DNA of 64,000 nt. It comes from Escherichia coli. GTDB lineage: Bacteria; Pseudomonadota; Gammaproteobacteria; Enterobacterales; Enterobacteriaceae. Below the pieces are notes generated by a model. The model made no database searches. It was not told the origin of the DNA and saw only the letters and a list, made by a program, of their open reading frames with translations. The stretch is taken from assembly GCA_021307345.1 (NCBI GenBank), contig CP089930.1:372001-436000 (forward strand). The letters are read 5' to 3'. A program made the position numbers and the translations under genes. Shown in pieces: positions 46,006 to 58,199 of the stretch. The first letter of the stretch is position 1. Every line of letters starts with the position of its first letter.

Positions 46006-46995
46006 TTAACCGCCAATGTACGATAAGTTTTGCGTAATACCGGTGTTGTTTTGATGCAGGAAATGGGTCTGTTTTTTCTCCCGCAGCGCCGCCGAAATAC
46101 GCGCTTCCAGCGCCTGTTGCTGGGTATCGTCTTCCAGCAGATCGCGCAGGTTAACGCCGCCTTCACCAAACAGGCAGAGATGGAGTTTACCAATGGAGGA
46201 GACGCGCAGGCGGTTGCAGGTGGCGCAGAAGTCTTTTTCATACGGCATGATAAGGCCGATCTCTCCGGCGTAATCCGGATGACAAAAGACTTGTGCGGGG
46301 CCGTCGCTGCGTTGACGAAGCTGATGGATCCAGCCGCGACGCAGCAGCTCGTCACGCAGAACCTGACCAGAAATATGGTGCTTGCGGAAGAGTTCGCTGC
46401 CCTCGCCCGTTTCCATCAGTTCGATAAAACGCAGCTGAATGGGGCGATGCTGGATCCAGTTCAGAAAGGTGTCGAGTTGATGATGATTGACATCCCGCAT
46501 CAGCACGGTATTGACTTTAACCTTCTCAAACCCGGCTTCAAATGCAGCATCGATGCCTGCCATTACCTGGTTGAATTTATCCTGCCCGGTAATGGCGTGA
46601 AACTGACGGGCGTCGAGGCTATCAACGCTGACGTTAATGCCCGTCAGGCCTGCATCGCGCCAGTTCGCGACATCGCGTTCCAGGCGATAACCATTGGTGG
46701 TGACCGCAATCTGGCGAATAGCGTCGTTTTCCCGCACAGCGGCGATGATATCGGTAAAGTCGCGACGTAAAGACGGCTCGCCGCCTGTCAGACGCACTTT
46801 TTCGGTGCCCAGACTGGCGAAGGCGCGAGTAACCCGACGAATTTCATCGACGGTCAGGAAGCCTTTATTAGTGACGCCGCTCGGCTTGTAGCCATCCGGC
46901 AGGCAGTAGGTGCAACGAAAGTTACACACATCGGTAATCGACAGGCGCAAGTAGTAAAACTTACGCGCAAATGCATCAGTCAGTTGTGAAGCCAT
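46006..46995 (-). CDS. moaA: GTP 3',8-cyclase MoaA (radical SAM)
   Basis: First enzyme of molybdenum cofactor synthesis, 329 residues, converting GTP to 3',8-cyclo-7,8-dihydro-GTP. N-terminal radical-SAM cluster ligands are C24, C28 and C31 ([10 protein letters not shown]), the C-terminal substrate-binding cluster is CATC...C near residues 257-274, and the chain ends with the catalytic Gly-Gly. The ATG at 46995 (after GGAAAGGTGTAC) begins the conserved sequence; longer frames run into the riboswitch. Confidence 0.97.
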
Positions 46996-46997
46996 GT

Positions 46998-47112
46998 ACA
47001 CCTTTCCAGATACGGGAGGCGAAGTCATTTCTTCCTTCGCCCTGGTGGCAATCTTTATGAGCATTGTCACGGCCAAAGCACCGTATCAGTTGACCCAGGT
47101 GCAGAGGCTAGA
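46998..47112 (-). promoter_or_regulatory. Moco (molybdenum cofactor) riboswitch of moaABCDE
   Basis: The minus-strand leader of about 110 bases before moaA carries the sequence and paired elements of the Moco RNA motif: CTCTGCACCTGGGTC, CGGTGCTTTGGCCGTGAC, GCCACCAGGGCGAAGG, and the final hairpin GAAGTCATTT/CTTCGCCTCCCGTATC that includes the ribosome-binding site. It would lower moa translation when the cofactor is abundant. Confidence 0.88.
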
Positions 47113-47171
47113 GTGTTTAGTGGTTATGCCGATACTAGCGTGTAAATGAGATTTTTACCATTCACACTTTC

Positions 47172-47195
47172 CGCTATGTAATCATGTATATAGCG
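47172..47195. promoter_or_regulatory. ModE-like operator of moaA
   Basis: Arms CGCTATGTA / TATATAGCG around ATCATG, one mismatch, resemble the ModE palindrome (CGNTATATA-N6-TATATANCG). ModE-molybdate is known to activate moaA. Confidence 0.7.
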
Positions 47196-47245
47196 TCATG
47201 ATCGTGCTATTTCCCTACAGAATAAGGGAAAATGATGGTTTTACT

Positions 47246-47259
47246 TTGATGTACATCAT
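47246..47259. promoter_or_regulatory. FNR-like box between moaA and yvcK
   Basis: TTGATGTACATCAT matches the FNR consensus TTGAT-N4-ATCAA except for the last base. Known anaerobic induction of moa makes it a credible site. Confidence 0.6.
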
Positions 47260-47332
47260 CAGCAATGCAGTGCGTATATCGTCCTTTAGAGGTAGAAAAC
47301 AATTATTTGTATCCTCAATTTTGGCGGGTTAA

Positions 47333-48301
<969 letters not shown>

Positions 48302-48327
48302 CGGAAAACCGGAAGAACATTCCGGCG

Positions 48328-48462
48328 TCAGATTGCAGACAAAGTGCGCGTTGTTCATGCCGGATGCGGCGTGAACGCCTTATCCGGCCTACAAATCGCG
48401 CAAATTCAATATATTGCAGAGTGCATGTAGGCCTGATAAGCGTAGCGCATCAGGCAATTTCG
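48328..48462. repeat. Extended REP repeat / BIME after ybhK
   Basis: TGCCGGATGCGGCGTGAACG plus CCTTATCCGGCCTAC, then CAATATATTGCA, then a second REP TAGGCCTGATAAGCGTAGCG. Left flank CAGATTGCAGACAAAGTGCG equals that of the repeat at 5880-5995 apart from one or two bases. Confidence 0.85.
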
Positions 48463-48512
48463 CGTTTCTCATCAGCCTCAAACCAGAAAAACATTCCGGC
48501 TTTTTCATCTCG

Positions 48513-50534
<2,022 letters not shown>

Positions 50535-50608
50535 GAGTTGCTACCTGAAGGAATGGGCGGGCAGGTGTGTAATTTTACTCGTCATGATTAATAATGCCAA
50601 TAAATTAT

Positions 50609-50628
50609 ACTGGATAAAAAAACAGTCT
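50609..50628 (-). promoter_or_regulatory. LexA (SOS) box of uvrB
   Basis: TACTGGATAAAAAAACAGTC on the + strand has CTG-N10-CAG; on the minus strand it overlaps the TATAAT of a uvrB promoter. It lies about 75 bases upstream of the start codon and matches the known uvrB SOS box. Confidence 0.92.
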
Positions 50629-50927
50629 CACACCACAACATTTCTGTTACGCCGTAAACTAAGGTCTAAACCGTAGGCAAAATTGACGCTGTGACGAGAT
50701 AAAACTCTGGTCTGCAGGGTTATCCCCAGAGCAATGGCTTTTTTAACATTTGTCAAGATGGCTGATGACGGATTTATTGCAGGAGATAACACTTTCCTGA
50801 CAGCCATTGCATTTATCTAACAGATTGAAAAATAAAAAATATTTATTTAAGCCGTCTTTAGCGCCAATTTGCGTGCAAGCCGCGTATTCTCTCGCTTACC
50901 TTACGTTTTCTAACTCTAATGCACATG

Positions 50928-50952
50928 GTTATCCACAGGAATAGTGGATAAC
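50928..50952. promoter_or_regulatory. Pair of inverted DnaA boxes upstream of uvrB
   Basis: TTATCCACA (50929-50937, perfect consensus) and, inverted, TTATCCACT (50951-50943) form an inverted repeat with 9-bp arms. DnaA boxes have been described near the distal uvrB promoter in E. coli. There is no AT-rich unwinding array, so it is not an origin. Confidence 0.7.
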
Positions 50953-51013
50953 TGCCTGCAGCCCCTATGTCCAGCCGCCTGGGCAATTCCCATACTAATC
51001 GTATAATGCCGGG

Positions 51014-51106
51014 GTAAAATTTTTTTCGCGATTTTTTTAGCATTTGGTTGGTTAAATTACGGGCGACCGAAGACGCGATCTCGCTCGCAATTCAACCAAT
51101 TTTTTT
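51014..51106 (+). ncRNA. Candidate small RNA on the + strand between uvrB and bioD
   Basis: A TATAAT at 51002-51007 with TGGGCA 16 bases upstream could start a transcript near 51014. It would end in a hairpin (TTGGTTAAATT 51048-51058 with AATTCAACCAA 51089-51099, one mismatch, and inner paired bases) followed by seven T residues at 51100-51106. The T run exists only in this direction, so the structure is not the bioD terminator. No reading frame. Transcription is inferred. Confidence 0.45.
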
Positions 51107-51107
51107 G

Positions 51108-51788
51108 CTACTTCAGTGATGTGAGATTTATATATTTTCCGGTTAGCGCACTTTCTGGATTTTCCTGAAGCCAGGGAATTTCCCCCAGCAGCGGCGCGGG
51201 GATCATTCGGGTGAGCGTAGCCATATATTCAGCATGACGTTTGCCTGGCGGAGTGACATCGTTCGCCACCCAGCCTGCGAGAGTTAGTCCTGCCTGCTGT
51301 ACTGCCTGTGCTGTCAGCATTGCATGATTGATGCAGCCCAGTTTTACCCCAACGACCAGAATCACCGGCAGTTGTTCCTGCGTTACCCAATCTGCAAACA
51401 TGAAGGAATCCGAAAGCGGCGTAAACCAGCCGCCAGCACCTTCCACTAACACCCAGTCAGCCTGTTGTTCAAGCACGCGTAATCCGGCGCTCATTACCAA
51501 TGATTCTATCGGCCTGCCCTCTTGCGCGCTGATGATGTGCGGCGAAGTGGGTTCTGCGAAGGTATAAGGATTTACCGTTGCGTAATCCAGCTGCAGGCTG
51601 CTGTTGCGCTGTAACGCCAGCGCGTCGCTGTTACGTAAGCCTTCCGGGGTATTTTCGCTGCCAGAGGCCACCGGTTTATAACCTGCCGTCCGATAACCTG
51701 CTGCCTTCGCGGCTTGTAAAAGTGCACAACTGGCGACAGTTTTCCCTACTTCGGTGTCCGTTCCGGTGACAAAATAACGTTTACTCAC
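51108..51788 (-). CDS. bioD: Dethiobiotin synthetase BioD
   Basis: ATP-dependent carboxylase of 226 residues that closes the ureido ring of dethiobiotin from diaminopelargonate and CO2. P-loop GTDTEVGKT at about residues 8-16 and the GAGGWFTPL segment near 118 are intact. The start is GTG (51788), overlapping the bioC stop by 8 bases. Last gene of bioBFCD. Confidence 0.96.
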   Translation of the reverse strand: MSKRYFVTGTDTEVGKTVASCALLQAAKAAGYRTAGYKPVASGSENTPEGLRNSDALALQRNSSLQLDYATVNPYTFAEPTSPHIISAQEGRPIESLVMSAGLRVLEQQADWVLVEGAGGWFTPLSDSFMFADWVTQEQLPVILVVGVKLGCINHAMLTAQAVQQAGLTLAGWVANDVTPPGKRHAEYMATLTRMIPAPLLGEIPWLQENPESALTGKYINLTSLK

Positions 51789-52536
51789 GAGCAATCACTC
51801 CCAAAAAAAGATGATACGTCAGAGGATATCGCCCCTGCTGTTGCGGCCAGGCCAGTTGCAGTTGTTGTAACTGTGAACGGGTTAATACTCGCTGATCGCG
51901 CCCTGCGTGAAGATGCGTTGCGCCAATGCCTTTCAGCGAACGCATGGCACTGAGCGCATCATCAAAGCACAGGGTGATGGGTTGAAGATGGTGTTGATAA
52001 CATAAGCCTTTCAGCGCCTGTTCAATGTCAGCGGGTAGTAAAAAGTGATTAGCATGAGGCCGTTCATCTACCGCTTGCCACGCCTGATGTAATTCAGGGA
52101 GCGATCCCTGCGCCAGCGTGGTAAATGCCACCACGCCGCCGGGGCGTACTACGCGACAAAGCTCACCTAATGCCGTGGATAAATTACCGCACCACTGCAC
52201 CGCGAGATTGCTCCATGCAAGATCGAACGTCGCAGTCGCTAACGGCAGGGATTCGATATCCCCCGCCAGATAATGATCTGCGGCATCCTTCTGGCGTGCC
52301 TGGGCAAGCATTGGCGGCGAGAGATCTAACGCCATCACCTGCTCGCTGCGCTCGCGCCAGTGGCGGCTCATCCAGCCAGGTCCACAGCCAGCATCCAGCA
52401 CTCGGGCGTATTTGCGTTGCGGGAGCATTGCCAGCAAGGCATCGGCGCTCTGACGCTGTAACTCTGCGTGTTGCTCATACTGTGAGGCAGCCCGACCAAA
52501 TGCCGCCGCAATGGCTTGTTTATTAACCGTTGCCAT
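51781..52536 (-). CDS. bioC: Malonyl-ACP O-methyltransferase BioC
   Basis: SAM-dependent methyltransferase of 251 residues that masks malonyl-ACP to start pimeloyl synthesis by the fatty-acid pathway. SAM motif [13 protein letters not shown] near residue 45 and the [13 protein letters not shown] segment near 105. ATG 52536 overlaps the end of bioF by 14 bases; earlier in-frame starts are internal to bioF. Confidence 0.96.
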   Translation of the reverse strand: MATVNKQAIAAAFGRAASQYEQHAELQRQSADALLAMLPQRKYARVLDAGCGPGWMSRHWRERSEQVMALDLSPPMLAQARQKDAADHYLAGDIESLPLATATFDLAWSNLAVQWCGNLSTALGELCRVVRPGGVVAFTTLAQGSLPELHQAWQAVDERPHANHFLLPADIEQALKGLCYQHHLQPITLCFDDALSAMRSLKGIGATHLHAGRDQRVLTRSQLQQLQLAWPQQQGRYPLTYHLFLGVIARE

Positions 52537-53677
52537 GCAGCACCTCCACCAGACGGTCGATATCCTGCGTTTCATGAGCTGCGGTTAAGGTCAGGCGCAG
52601 TCGCGCAGTGCCAGCGGGTACGGTTGGCGGGCGAATCGCCGTGACCCAGCAGCCTTGCTGGCGCAGTTTTTCTGCCAGTTGTAACGCACGGCTGTTGTCA
52701 CCGACGATCAATGGTTGGATGGCGCTGCATGAATCCGCAAGCGTAAACGGCAAATCCTGTACTCCGGCACGAAAACGCGTAATGAGTGCTGCCAGTTTTG
52801 CGCGTCGCGCGTCACCTTCTTCACTGCGAATGACCGCCAGCGACGCACGTAATGCCTGCGCCTGAGCGGGCGGCATACTGGTGCTATAGATAAGATGGCG
52901 GGCAAATTGCAGCAGATAATCCGCCACAGTTTCAGAGCAAAGCACCGCCGCACCGCTGACACCAAATCCTTTGCCAAACGTAACAACCAGCAATTCCGGC
53001 CTCACCTGCTGTTGCCAGCAGCTACCGCGCCCCTGTTCACCGATAACACCCGTACCGTGGGCATCGTCGACCATCAACCAGCCATTGTGCTGCTGCGTCT
53101 CACGGTGGATTTCCGTCAGCGGCGCACTATCGCCGTCCATACTGAATACGCCTTCTGTCACCACCAGTCGCAACCCTGGACAGGAGGAAGCAAGCAGGCG
53201 CGCCAGATGAGCGACATCGTTATGAGCAAAACGACGAAGCTGCGCCGGACTTAAACTGGCCGCTTCCAGCAAGGAGGCGTGGCTAAGCCGGTCGGCAACG
53301 ATGCGGTCATCTTTCGCCATCATCGCGGCAATGACCGCCTGATTAGCGGCAAAACCGGAGATAAACAGCAGCGCCCGCGAATAACCCAGCCACTCGGCCA
53401 GTTCTTCTTCCAGCGCCTGATGCGCCACGCTATAACCGCTGACGTGACCGGAACCGCCACTACCGACGCCAAATTGCTCCGCACCCTGCTGCCAGGCACG
53501 GATAATTTGCGGATGATGGCTTAAACCTAAGTAATCGTTACTGGAAAAGTTCAGATACTGCCGTTCGTCCGCCACCAGCCAGCGTCCGGCGCCTTGTGCC
53601 ACCGGATAACGGCAACGCAGGGCATCGGCAGCACGCCGCGCATCGAGCGCCGCGTTAATCTTCTCCTGCCAGGTCAT
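52523..53677 (-). CDS. bioF: 8-amino-7-oxononanoate synthase BioF
   Basis: PLP enzyme of 384 residues condensing pimeloyl-ACP with alanine. The Schiff-base lysine is in [12 protein letters not shown] (near 236), with [10 protein letters not shown] (near 205) and [11 protein letters not shown] (near 47) also conserved. Start overlaps bioB end by 4 bases. Confidence 0.97.
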   Translation of the reverse strand: MTWQEKINAALDARRAADALRCRYPVAQGAGRWLVADERQYLNFSSNDYLGLSHHPQIIRAWQQGAEQFGVGSGGSGHVSGYSVAHQALEEELAEWLGYSRALLFISGFAANQAVIAAMMAKDDRIVADRLSHASLLEAASLSPAQLRRFAHNDVAHLARLLASSCPGLRLVVTEGVFSMDGDSAPLTEIHRETQQHNGWLMVDDAHGTGVIGEQGRGSCWQQQVRPELLVVTFGKGFGVSGAAVLCSETVADYLLQFARHLIYSTSMPPAQAQALRASLAVIRSEEGDARRAKLAALITRFRAGVQDLPFTLADSCSAIQPLIVGDNSRALQLAEKLRQQGCWVTAIRPPTVPAGTARLRLTLTAAHETQDIDRLVEVLHGNG

Positions 53678-54714
53678 AGGGCTGCCGCGTTGTAGTATTC
53701 GTCGGTGTCCGGGGTCATCAGCGCCTGTTCCAAACGTTGCTGTTGTTCGTTATCGCCCGCCAGAACGGCGGTTTGTTGCGGATTCAGCCCCAGTTTGCGG
53801 AACAGTTGCAGGTCTTTATCTTCTTCCGGATTCGGCGTGGTCAGCAGTTTGCAACCGTAGAAAATCGAGTTTGCACCTGCCATAAAGCACATCGCCTGAG
53901 TCTGTTCGTTCATCTGCTCGCGTCCGGCAGAAAGGCGCACATAAGAGGTCGGCATCAGGATCCGCGCTACCGCAATGGTGCGAATAAAATCAAAGGCATC
54001 GACATCATCGTTATCCGCCAGCGGCGTACCTTTCACCTTCACCAGCATGTTGATTGGCACGCTTTCCGGCGGCGTCGGCAGGTTTGCCAGTTGCAGTAAT
54101 AATCCGGCGCGATCTTTCACCGTTTCGCCTAAGCCCACAATGCCACCTGAGCAGACTTTGATCCCGGCATCGCGCACTTTTTCCAGCGTATCGAGGCGTT
54201 CCTGATAGGTGCGCGTGGTGATGATATTGCCGTAAAACTCCGGCGAGGTGTCGAGGTTGTGGTTGTAGTAATCCAGTCCGGCATTCGCGAGGCGCTGCGC
54301 CTGGGATTCACTTAATGTCCCCAGCGTCATACACGCCTCCAGCCCCATCGCTTTTACCCCCTGCACCATCTGCTCGAGATAGGGCATATCGCGTTCGTGC
54401 GGATTCTTCCACGCCGCGCCCATGCAGAAACGCGTCGATCCCGCCGCTTTCGCTTTGCGCGCCGACTCCAGCACCTGTTCAACTTCCATCAACCGCTCGG
54501 CTTCCAGCCCGGTTTTATAGCGCGAGCTTTGCGGGCAGTATTTGCAATCTTCCGGGCAAGCTCCGGTCTTAATTGACAGCAAAGTGCTGACCTGTACCTG
54601 ACGAGGATCGAAATGCTGACGATGCACCTGCTGCGCTTCAAACAGCAGATCCAGCAACGGTTTTTCAAATAATTCTGTGACTTGCGACAATGTCCAGCGT
54701 GGGCGGTGAGCCAT
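53674..54714 (-). CDS. bioB: Biotin synthase BioB (radical SAM)
   Basis: Radical-SAM enzyme of 346 residues inserting sulfur into dethiobiotin. 4Fe-4S ligands C53, C57 and C60 (CPEDCKYC); other residues for the auxiliary 2Fe-2S cluster are present downstream. First gene of the leftward bio transcript, read from the shared operator with bioA. Confidence 0.98.
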   Translation of the reverse strand: MAHRPRWTLSQVTELFEKPLLDLLFEAQQVHRQHFDPRQVQVSTLLSIKTGACPEDCKYCPQSSRYKTGLEAERLMEVEQVLESARKAKAAGSTRFCMGAAWKNPHERDMPYLEQMVQGVKAMGLEACMTLGTLSESQAQRLANAGLDYYNHNLDTSPEFYGNIITTRTYQERLDTLEKVRDAGIKVCSGGIVGLGETVKDRAGLLLQLANLPTPPESVPINMLVKVKGTPLADNDDVDAFDFIRTIAVARILMPTSYVRLSAGREQMNEQTQAMCFMAGANSIFYGCKLLTTPNPEEDKDLQLFRKLGLNPQQTAVLAGDNEQQQRLEQALMTPDTDEYYNAAAL

Positions 54715-54758
54715 GGGGCTTCTCCAGAACGTGTTTTTTGTTGTTAATTCGGTGTAGA

Positions 54759-54796
54759 CTCGTAAACCTAAATCTTTTTAATTTGGTTTACAAGTC
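54759..54796. promoter_or_regulatory. BirA operator between bioA and bioB
   Basis: Interrupted palindrome CGTAAACCTAAAT...AATTTGGTTTACAAG. BirA bound to biotinyl-AMP represses both divergent promoters here. The left arm has CGTAAACC against TTGTAAACC on the right, a one-base loss of symmetry compared with the K-12 operator as I recall it. Confidence 0.88.
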
Positions 54797-54800
54797 GATT

Positions 54801-56090
54801 ATGACAACGGACGATCTTGCCTTTGACCAACGCCATATCTGGCACCCATACACATCCATGACCTCCCCTCTGCCGGTTTATCCGGTGGCGAGCGCGGAAG
54901 GTTGCGAGCTAATTTTGTCTGACGGCAGACGCCTGGTTGACGGTATGTCGTCCTGGTGGGCGGCGATCCACGGCTACAATCACCCGCAGCTTAATGCGGC
55001 GATGAAGACGCAAATTGATGCCATGTCGCATGTGATGTTTGGCGGTATCACTCATGCGCCAGCCATTGAGCTGTGCCGCAAACTGGTGGCGATGACGCCG
55101 CAACCGCTGGAGTGCGTTTTTCTCGCGGACTCCGGTTCCGTAGCGGTGGAAGTGGCGATGAAAATGGCGTTGCAGTACTGGCAAGCCAAAGGCGAAGCGC
55201 GCCAGCGTTTTCTGACCTTCCGCAATGGTTATCATGGCGATACCTTTGGCGCGATGTCGGTGTGCGATCCGGACAACTCAATGCACAGCCTGTGGAAAGG
55301 CTATCTGCCAGAAAACTTGTTTGCTCCAGCCCCGCAAAGCCGCATGGACGGCGAATGGGATGAGCGCGATATGGTGGGCTTTGCGCGCCTGATGGCGGCG
55401 CATCGTCATGAAATCGCTGCGGTGATTATTGAGCCGATTGTCCAGGGCGCAGGCGGGATGCGCATCTACCATCCGGAATGGTTAAAACGAATCCGCAAAA
55501 TGTGCGATCGTGAAGGTATCTTGCTGATTGCTGACGAAATCGCCACCGGATTTGGTCGAACCGGCAAACTGTTTGCCTGTGAACATGCAGAAATCGCGCC
55601 GGACATTTTGTGCCTCGGTAAAGCCTTAACCGGCGGCACGATGACCCTTTCCGCCACGATCACCACGCGCGAGGTTGCAGAAACCATCAGTAACGGCGAA
55701 GCCGGCTGCTTTATGCACGGGCCAACTTTTATGGGCAATCCGCTGGCCTGCGCGGCAGCGAACGCCAGCCTGGCGATTATCGAATCTGGCGAATGGCAGC
55801 AGCAGGTGGCAAAGATTGAAGCACAACTACGCGAGCAACTGACCCCAGCCCGTGACGCCGAACTGGTTGCCGATGTGCGCGTACTGGGGGCAATTGGCGT
55901 AGTCGAAACCACTCGTCCGGTGAATATGGCAGCACTGCAAAAATTCTTTGTCGAGCAGGGTGTGTGGATACGGCCTTTTGGCAAGCTGATTTACCTGATG
56001 CCGCCCTATATTATTCGCCCGGAACAGTTGCAGCGCCTGACCGCAGCGGTAAATCGCGCCGTACTGGATGAAACATTTTTTTGCCAATAA
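54801..56090 (+). CDS. bioA: Adenosylmethionine-8-amino-7-oxononanoate aminotransferase BioA
   Basis: Class III PLP aminotransferase of 429 residues that uses SAM as amino donor to make diaminopelargonate. PLP lysine in [10 protein letters not shown] (near 274), [11 protein letters not shown] (near 245) and [13 protein letters not shown] (near 50). The ATG at 54801 follows the BirA operator; the longer frame to 54690 passes through the operator and bioB and is rejected. Confidence 0.97.
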   Translation: MTTDDLAFDQRHIWHPYTSMTSPLPVYPVASAEGCELILSDGRRLVDGMSSWWAAIHGYNHPQLNAAMKTQIDAMSHVMFGGITHAPAIELCRKLVAMTPQPLECVFLADSGSVAVEVAMKMALQYWQAKGEARQRFLTFRNGYHGDTFGAMSVCDPDNSMHSLWKGYLPENLFAPAPQSRMDGEWDERDMVGFARLMAAHRHEIAAVIIEPIVQGAGGMRIYHPEWLKRIRKMCDREGILLIADEIATGFGRTGKLFACEHAEIAPDILCLGKALTGGTMTLSATITTREVAETISNGEAGCFMHGPTFMGNPLACAAANASLAIIESGEWQQQVAKIEAQLREQLTPARDAELVADVRVLGAIGVVETTRPVNMAALQKFFVEQGVWIRPFGKLIYLMPPYIIRPEQLQRLTAAVNRAVLDETFFCQ

Positions 56091-56148
56091 CGGGAAGTCA
56101 GCGTGAGGGTTTCTGGCTACACTTTCTGCAAACAAGAAAGGAGGGTTC

Positions 56149-56625
56149 ATGAAACTCATCAGTAACGATCTGCGCGATGGCGATAAGCTGCCGCATCGTC
56201 ATGTCTTTAACGGCATGGGTTACGATGGCGATAATATTTCGCCACATCTGGCGTGGGATGATGTTCCTGCGGGAACGAAAAGTTTTGTTGTCACCTGCTA
56301 CGACCCGGATGCGCCAACCGGCTCCGGCTGGTGGCACTGGGTAGTTGTTAACTTGCCTGCCGATACCCGTGTATTGCCGCAAGGATTTGGCTCTGGTCTG
56401 GTAGCAATCCCTGATGGCGTGCTCCAGACACGCACCGATTTTGGTAAAACCGGGTACGATGGCGCAGCGCCGCCGAAAGGCGAAACTCATCGCTACATTT
56501 TTACTGTTCACGCGCTGGATGTAGAACGTATTGATGTCGATGAAGGAGCCAGCGGCGCGATGGTCGGTTTTAACGTTCATTTCCACTCTCTCGCCAGCGC
56601 ATCAATTACCGCGATGTTCAGTTAA
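56149..56625 (+). CDS. ybhB: PEBP/RKIP-like protein YbhB
   Basis: Phosphatidylethanolamine-binding-protein family member, 158 residues, cytoplasmic, function unknown. Conserved ligand-pocket motif CYDPDAPTGSGWWHWVVVNLP (DPDAP near residue 48) and GETHRYIFTVHAL near 120. AGGAGG precedes the start. Lies beyond bioA on the same strand with the lambda att core after it. Confidence 0.94.
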   Translation: MKLISNDLRDGDKLPHRHVFNGMGYDGDNISPHLAWDDVPAGTKSFVVTCYDPDAPTGSGWWHWVVVNLPADTRVLPQGFGSGLVAIPDGVLQTRTDFGKTGYDGAAPPKGETHRYIFTVHALDVERIDVDEGASGAMVGFNVHFHSLASASITAMFS

Positions 56626-56715
56626 ATGTTCTGTCAGATGGTGCAAGGCCATCTGACATCACTTAAAGGTATTAAAAACAACTTTTTGTCTTTTTACCTT
56701 CCCGTTTCGCTAAAG

Positions 56716-56730
56716 TTAGTATAAAAAAGC
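56716..56730. other. Phage lambda attB core
   Basis: TTAGTATAAAAAAGC is the exact complement of the lambda att core GCTTTTTTATACTAA, in its normal place between ybhB and ybhC. Int-arm-like flanks AAAG and AGGCTTCAACG are present; no prophage is inserted. It may belong to the flanking transcripts' untranslated DNA otherwise. Confidence 0.92.
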
Positions 56731-56776
56731 AGGCTTCAACGGATTCATTTTTCCATTTCAAAGCCCGGAGCAACCT

Positions 56777-58060
56777 GTGAACACATTTTCAGTTTCCCGT
56801 CTGGCGCTGGCACTGGCTTTTGGCGTGACGCTGACCGCCTGTAGCTCAACACCGCCCGATCAACGTCCTTCTGATCAAACCGCGCCTGGTACCTCTTCTC
56901 GCCCGATTCTGTCGGCAAAAGAAGCGCAGAATTTCGATGCTCAACACTATTTTGCGTCCCTGACACCAGGTGCTGCAGCATGGAATCCTTCCCCGATTAC
57001 CCTGCCTGCGCAACCTGACTTTGTTGTCGGCCCGGCGGGTACTCAAGGTGTAACGCATACCACGATTCAGGCGGCGGTAGATGCGGCAATTATCAAGCGT
57101 ACTAATAAGCGCCAGTATATTGCCGTGATGCCAGGTGAGTATGAAGGTACGGTTTATGTCCCTGCGGCACCGGGCGGAATCACTGTCTACGGCATGGGCG
57201 AAAAACCGATTGATGTGAAAATTGGACTTTCCCTTGATGGTGGCATGAGCCCTGCTGACTGGCGTCATGACGTTAACCCACGCGGCAAATATATGCCCGG
57301 TAAACCAGCGTGGTATATGTACGATAGTTGCCAGAGCAAACGCAGCAACAGCATCGGCGTTCTCTGTTCTGCGGTCTTCTGGTCACAAAACAATGGCCTG
57401 CAACTGCAAAACCTGACCATCGAAAACACTCTGGGCGATAGCGTAGATGCGGGTAACCATCCGGCGGTGGCGTTGCGTACTGATGGCGACAAAGTACAGA
57501 TCAACAACGTTAACATTCTTGGTCGTCAGAATACCTTCTTTGTCACCAACAGCGGTGTGCAAAACCGTCTGGAAACGAATCGTCAGCCGCGTACTCTGGT
57601 AACTAATAGCTACATCGAAGGGGATGTGGATATCGTTTCCGGCCGTGGTGCAGTGGTGTTCGATAATACCGAATTCCGCGTGGTGAACTCACGTACTCAG
57701 CAAGAAGCGTATGTGTTCGCACCGGCTACGCTGTCCAATATTTACTACGGTTTCCTTGCCGTAAATAGCCGTTTCAATGCCTCCGGTGATGGCGTCGCAC
57801 AGCTGGGCCGCTCGCTGGATGTTGATGCCAATACCAACGGTCAGGTAGTGATCCGTGATAGCGCCATCAACGAAGGCTTTAACACGGCTAAACCGTGGGC
57901 CGACGCGGTGATTTCTAATCGTCCATTTGCGGGTAATACCGGCAGCGTTGATGATAACGACGAAGTACAGCGCAATCTGAATGACACTAACTACAACCGC
58001 ATGTGGGAATACAATAACCGTGGCGTGGGTAGCAAAGTGGTTGCAGAAGCAAAGAAATAA
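56777..58060 (+). CDS. ybhC: Outer-membrane lipoprotein YbhC, acyl-CoA thioesterase/pectinesterase fold
   Basis: Lipoprotein of 427 residues with a signal peptide and lipobox LTAC (cysteine near residue 22; next residues SS favour the outer membrane). The body is a right-handed beta-helix of the pectin methylesterase family (TTIQAAVDAAI, YVDVDIVSGRGAVVFDN-like stretches). Thioesterase activity on acyl-CoA has been reported for E. coli YbhC. The start is GTG at 56777 with GGAGC before it. Confidence 0.92.
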   Translation: MNTFSVSRLALALAFGVTLTACSSTPPDQRPSDQTAPGTSSRPILSAKEAQNFDAQHYFASLTPGAAAWNPSPITLPAQPDFVVGPAGTQGVTHTTIQAAVDAAIIKRTNKRQYIAVMPGEYEGTVYVPAAPGGITVYGMGEKPIDVKIGLSLDGGMSPADWRHDVNPRGKYMPGKPAWYMYDSCQSKRSNSIGVLCSAVFWSQNNGLQLQNLTIENTLGDSVDAGNHPAVALRTDGDKVQINNVNILGRQNTFFVTNSGVQNRLETNRQPRTLVTNSYIEGDVDIVSGRGAVVFDNTEFRVVNSRTQQEAYVFAPATLSNIYYGFLAVNSRFNASGDGVAQLGRSLDVDANTNGQVVIRDSAINEGFNTAKPWADAVISNRPFAGNTGSVDDNDEVQRNLNDTNYNRMWEYNNRGVGSKVVAEAKK

Positions 58061-58074
58061 GCGTTGTTAACTAT

Positions 58075-58189
<115 letters not shown>

Positions 58190-58199
58190 ATGGCGCTTT

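Noticed and set aside
50928-50952. Replication origin suggested by DnaA boxes
   Set aside because: Only two boxes, no AT-rich 13-mers and no initiator gene nearby.
50858-51043. 61-codon frame on the minus strand between uvrB and bioD
   Set aside because: No ribosome-binding site, unusual composition, and it overlaps promoter elements and DnaA boxes.
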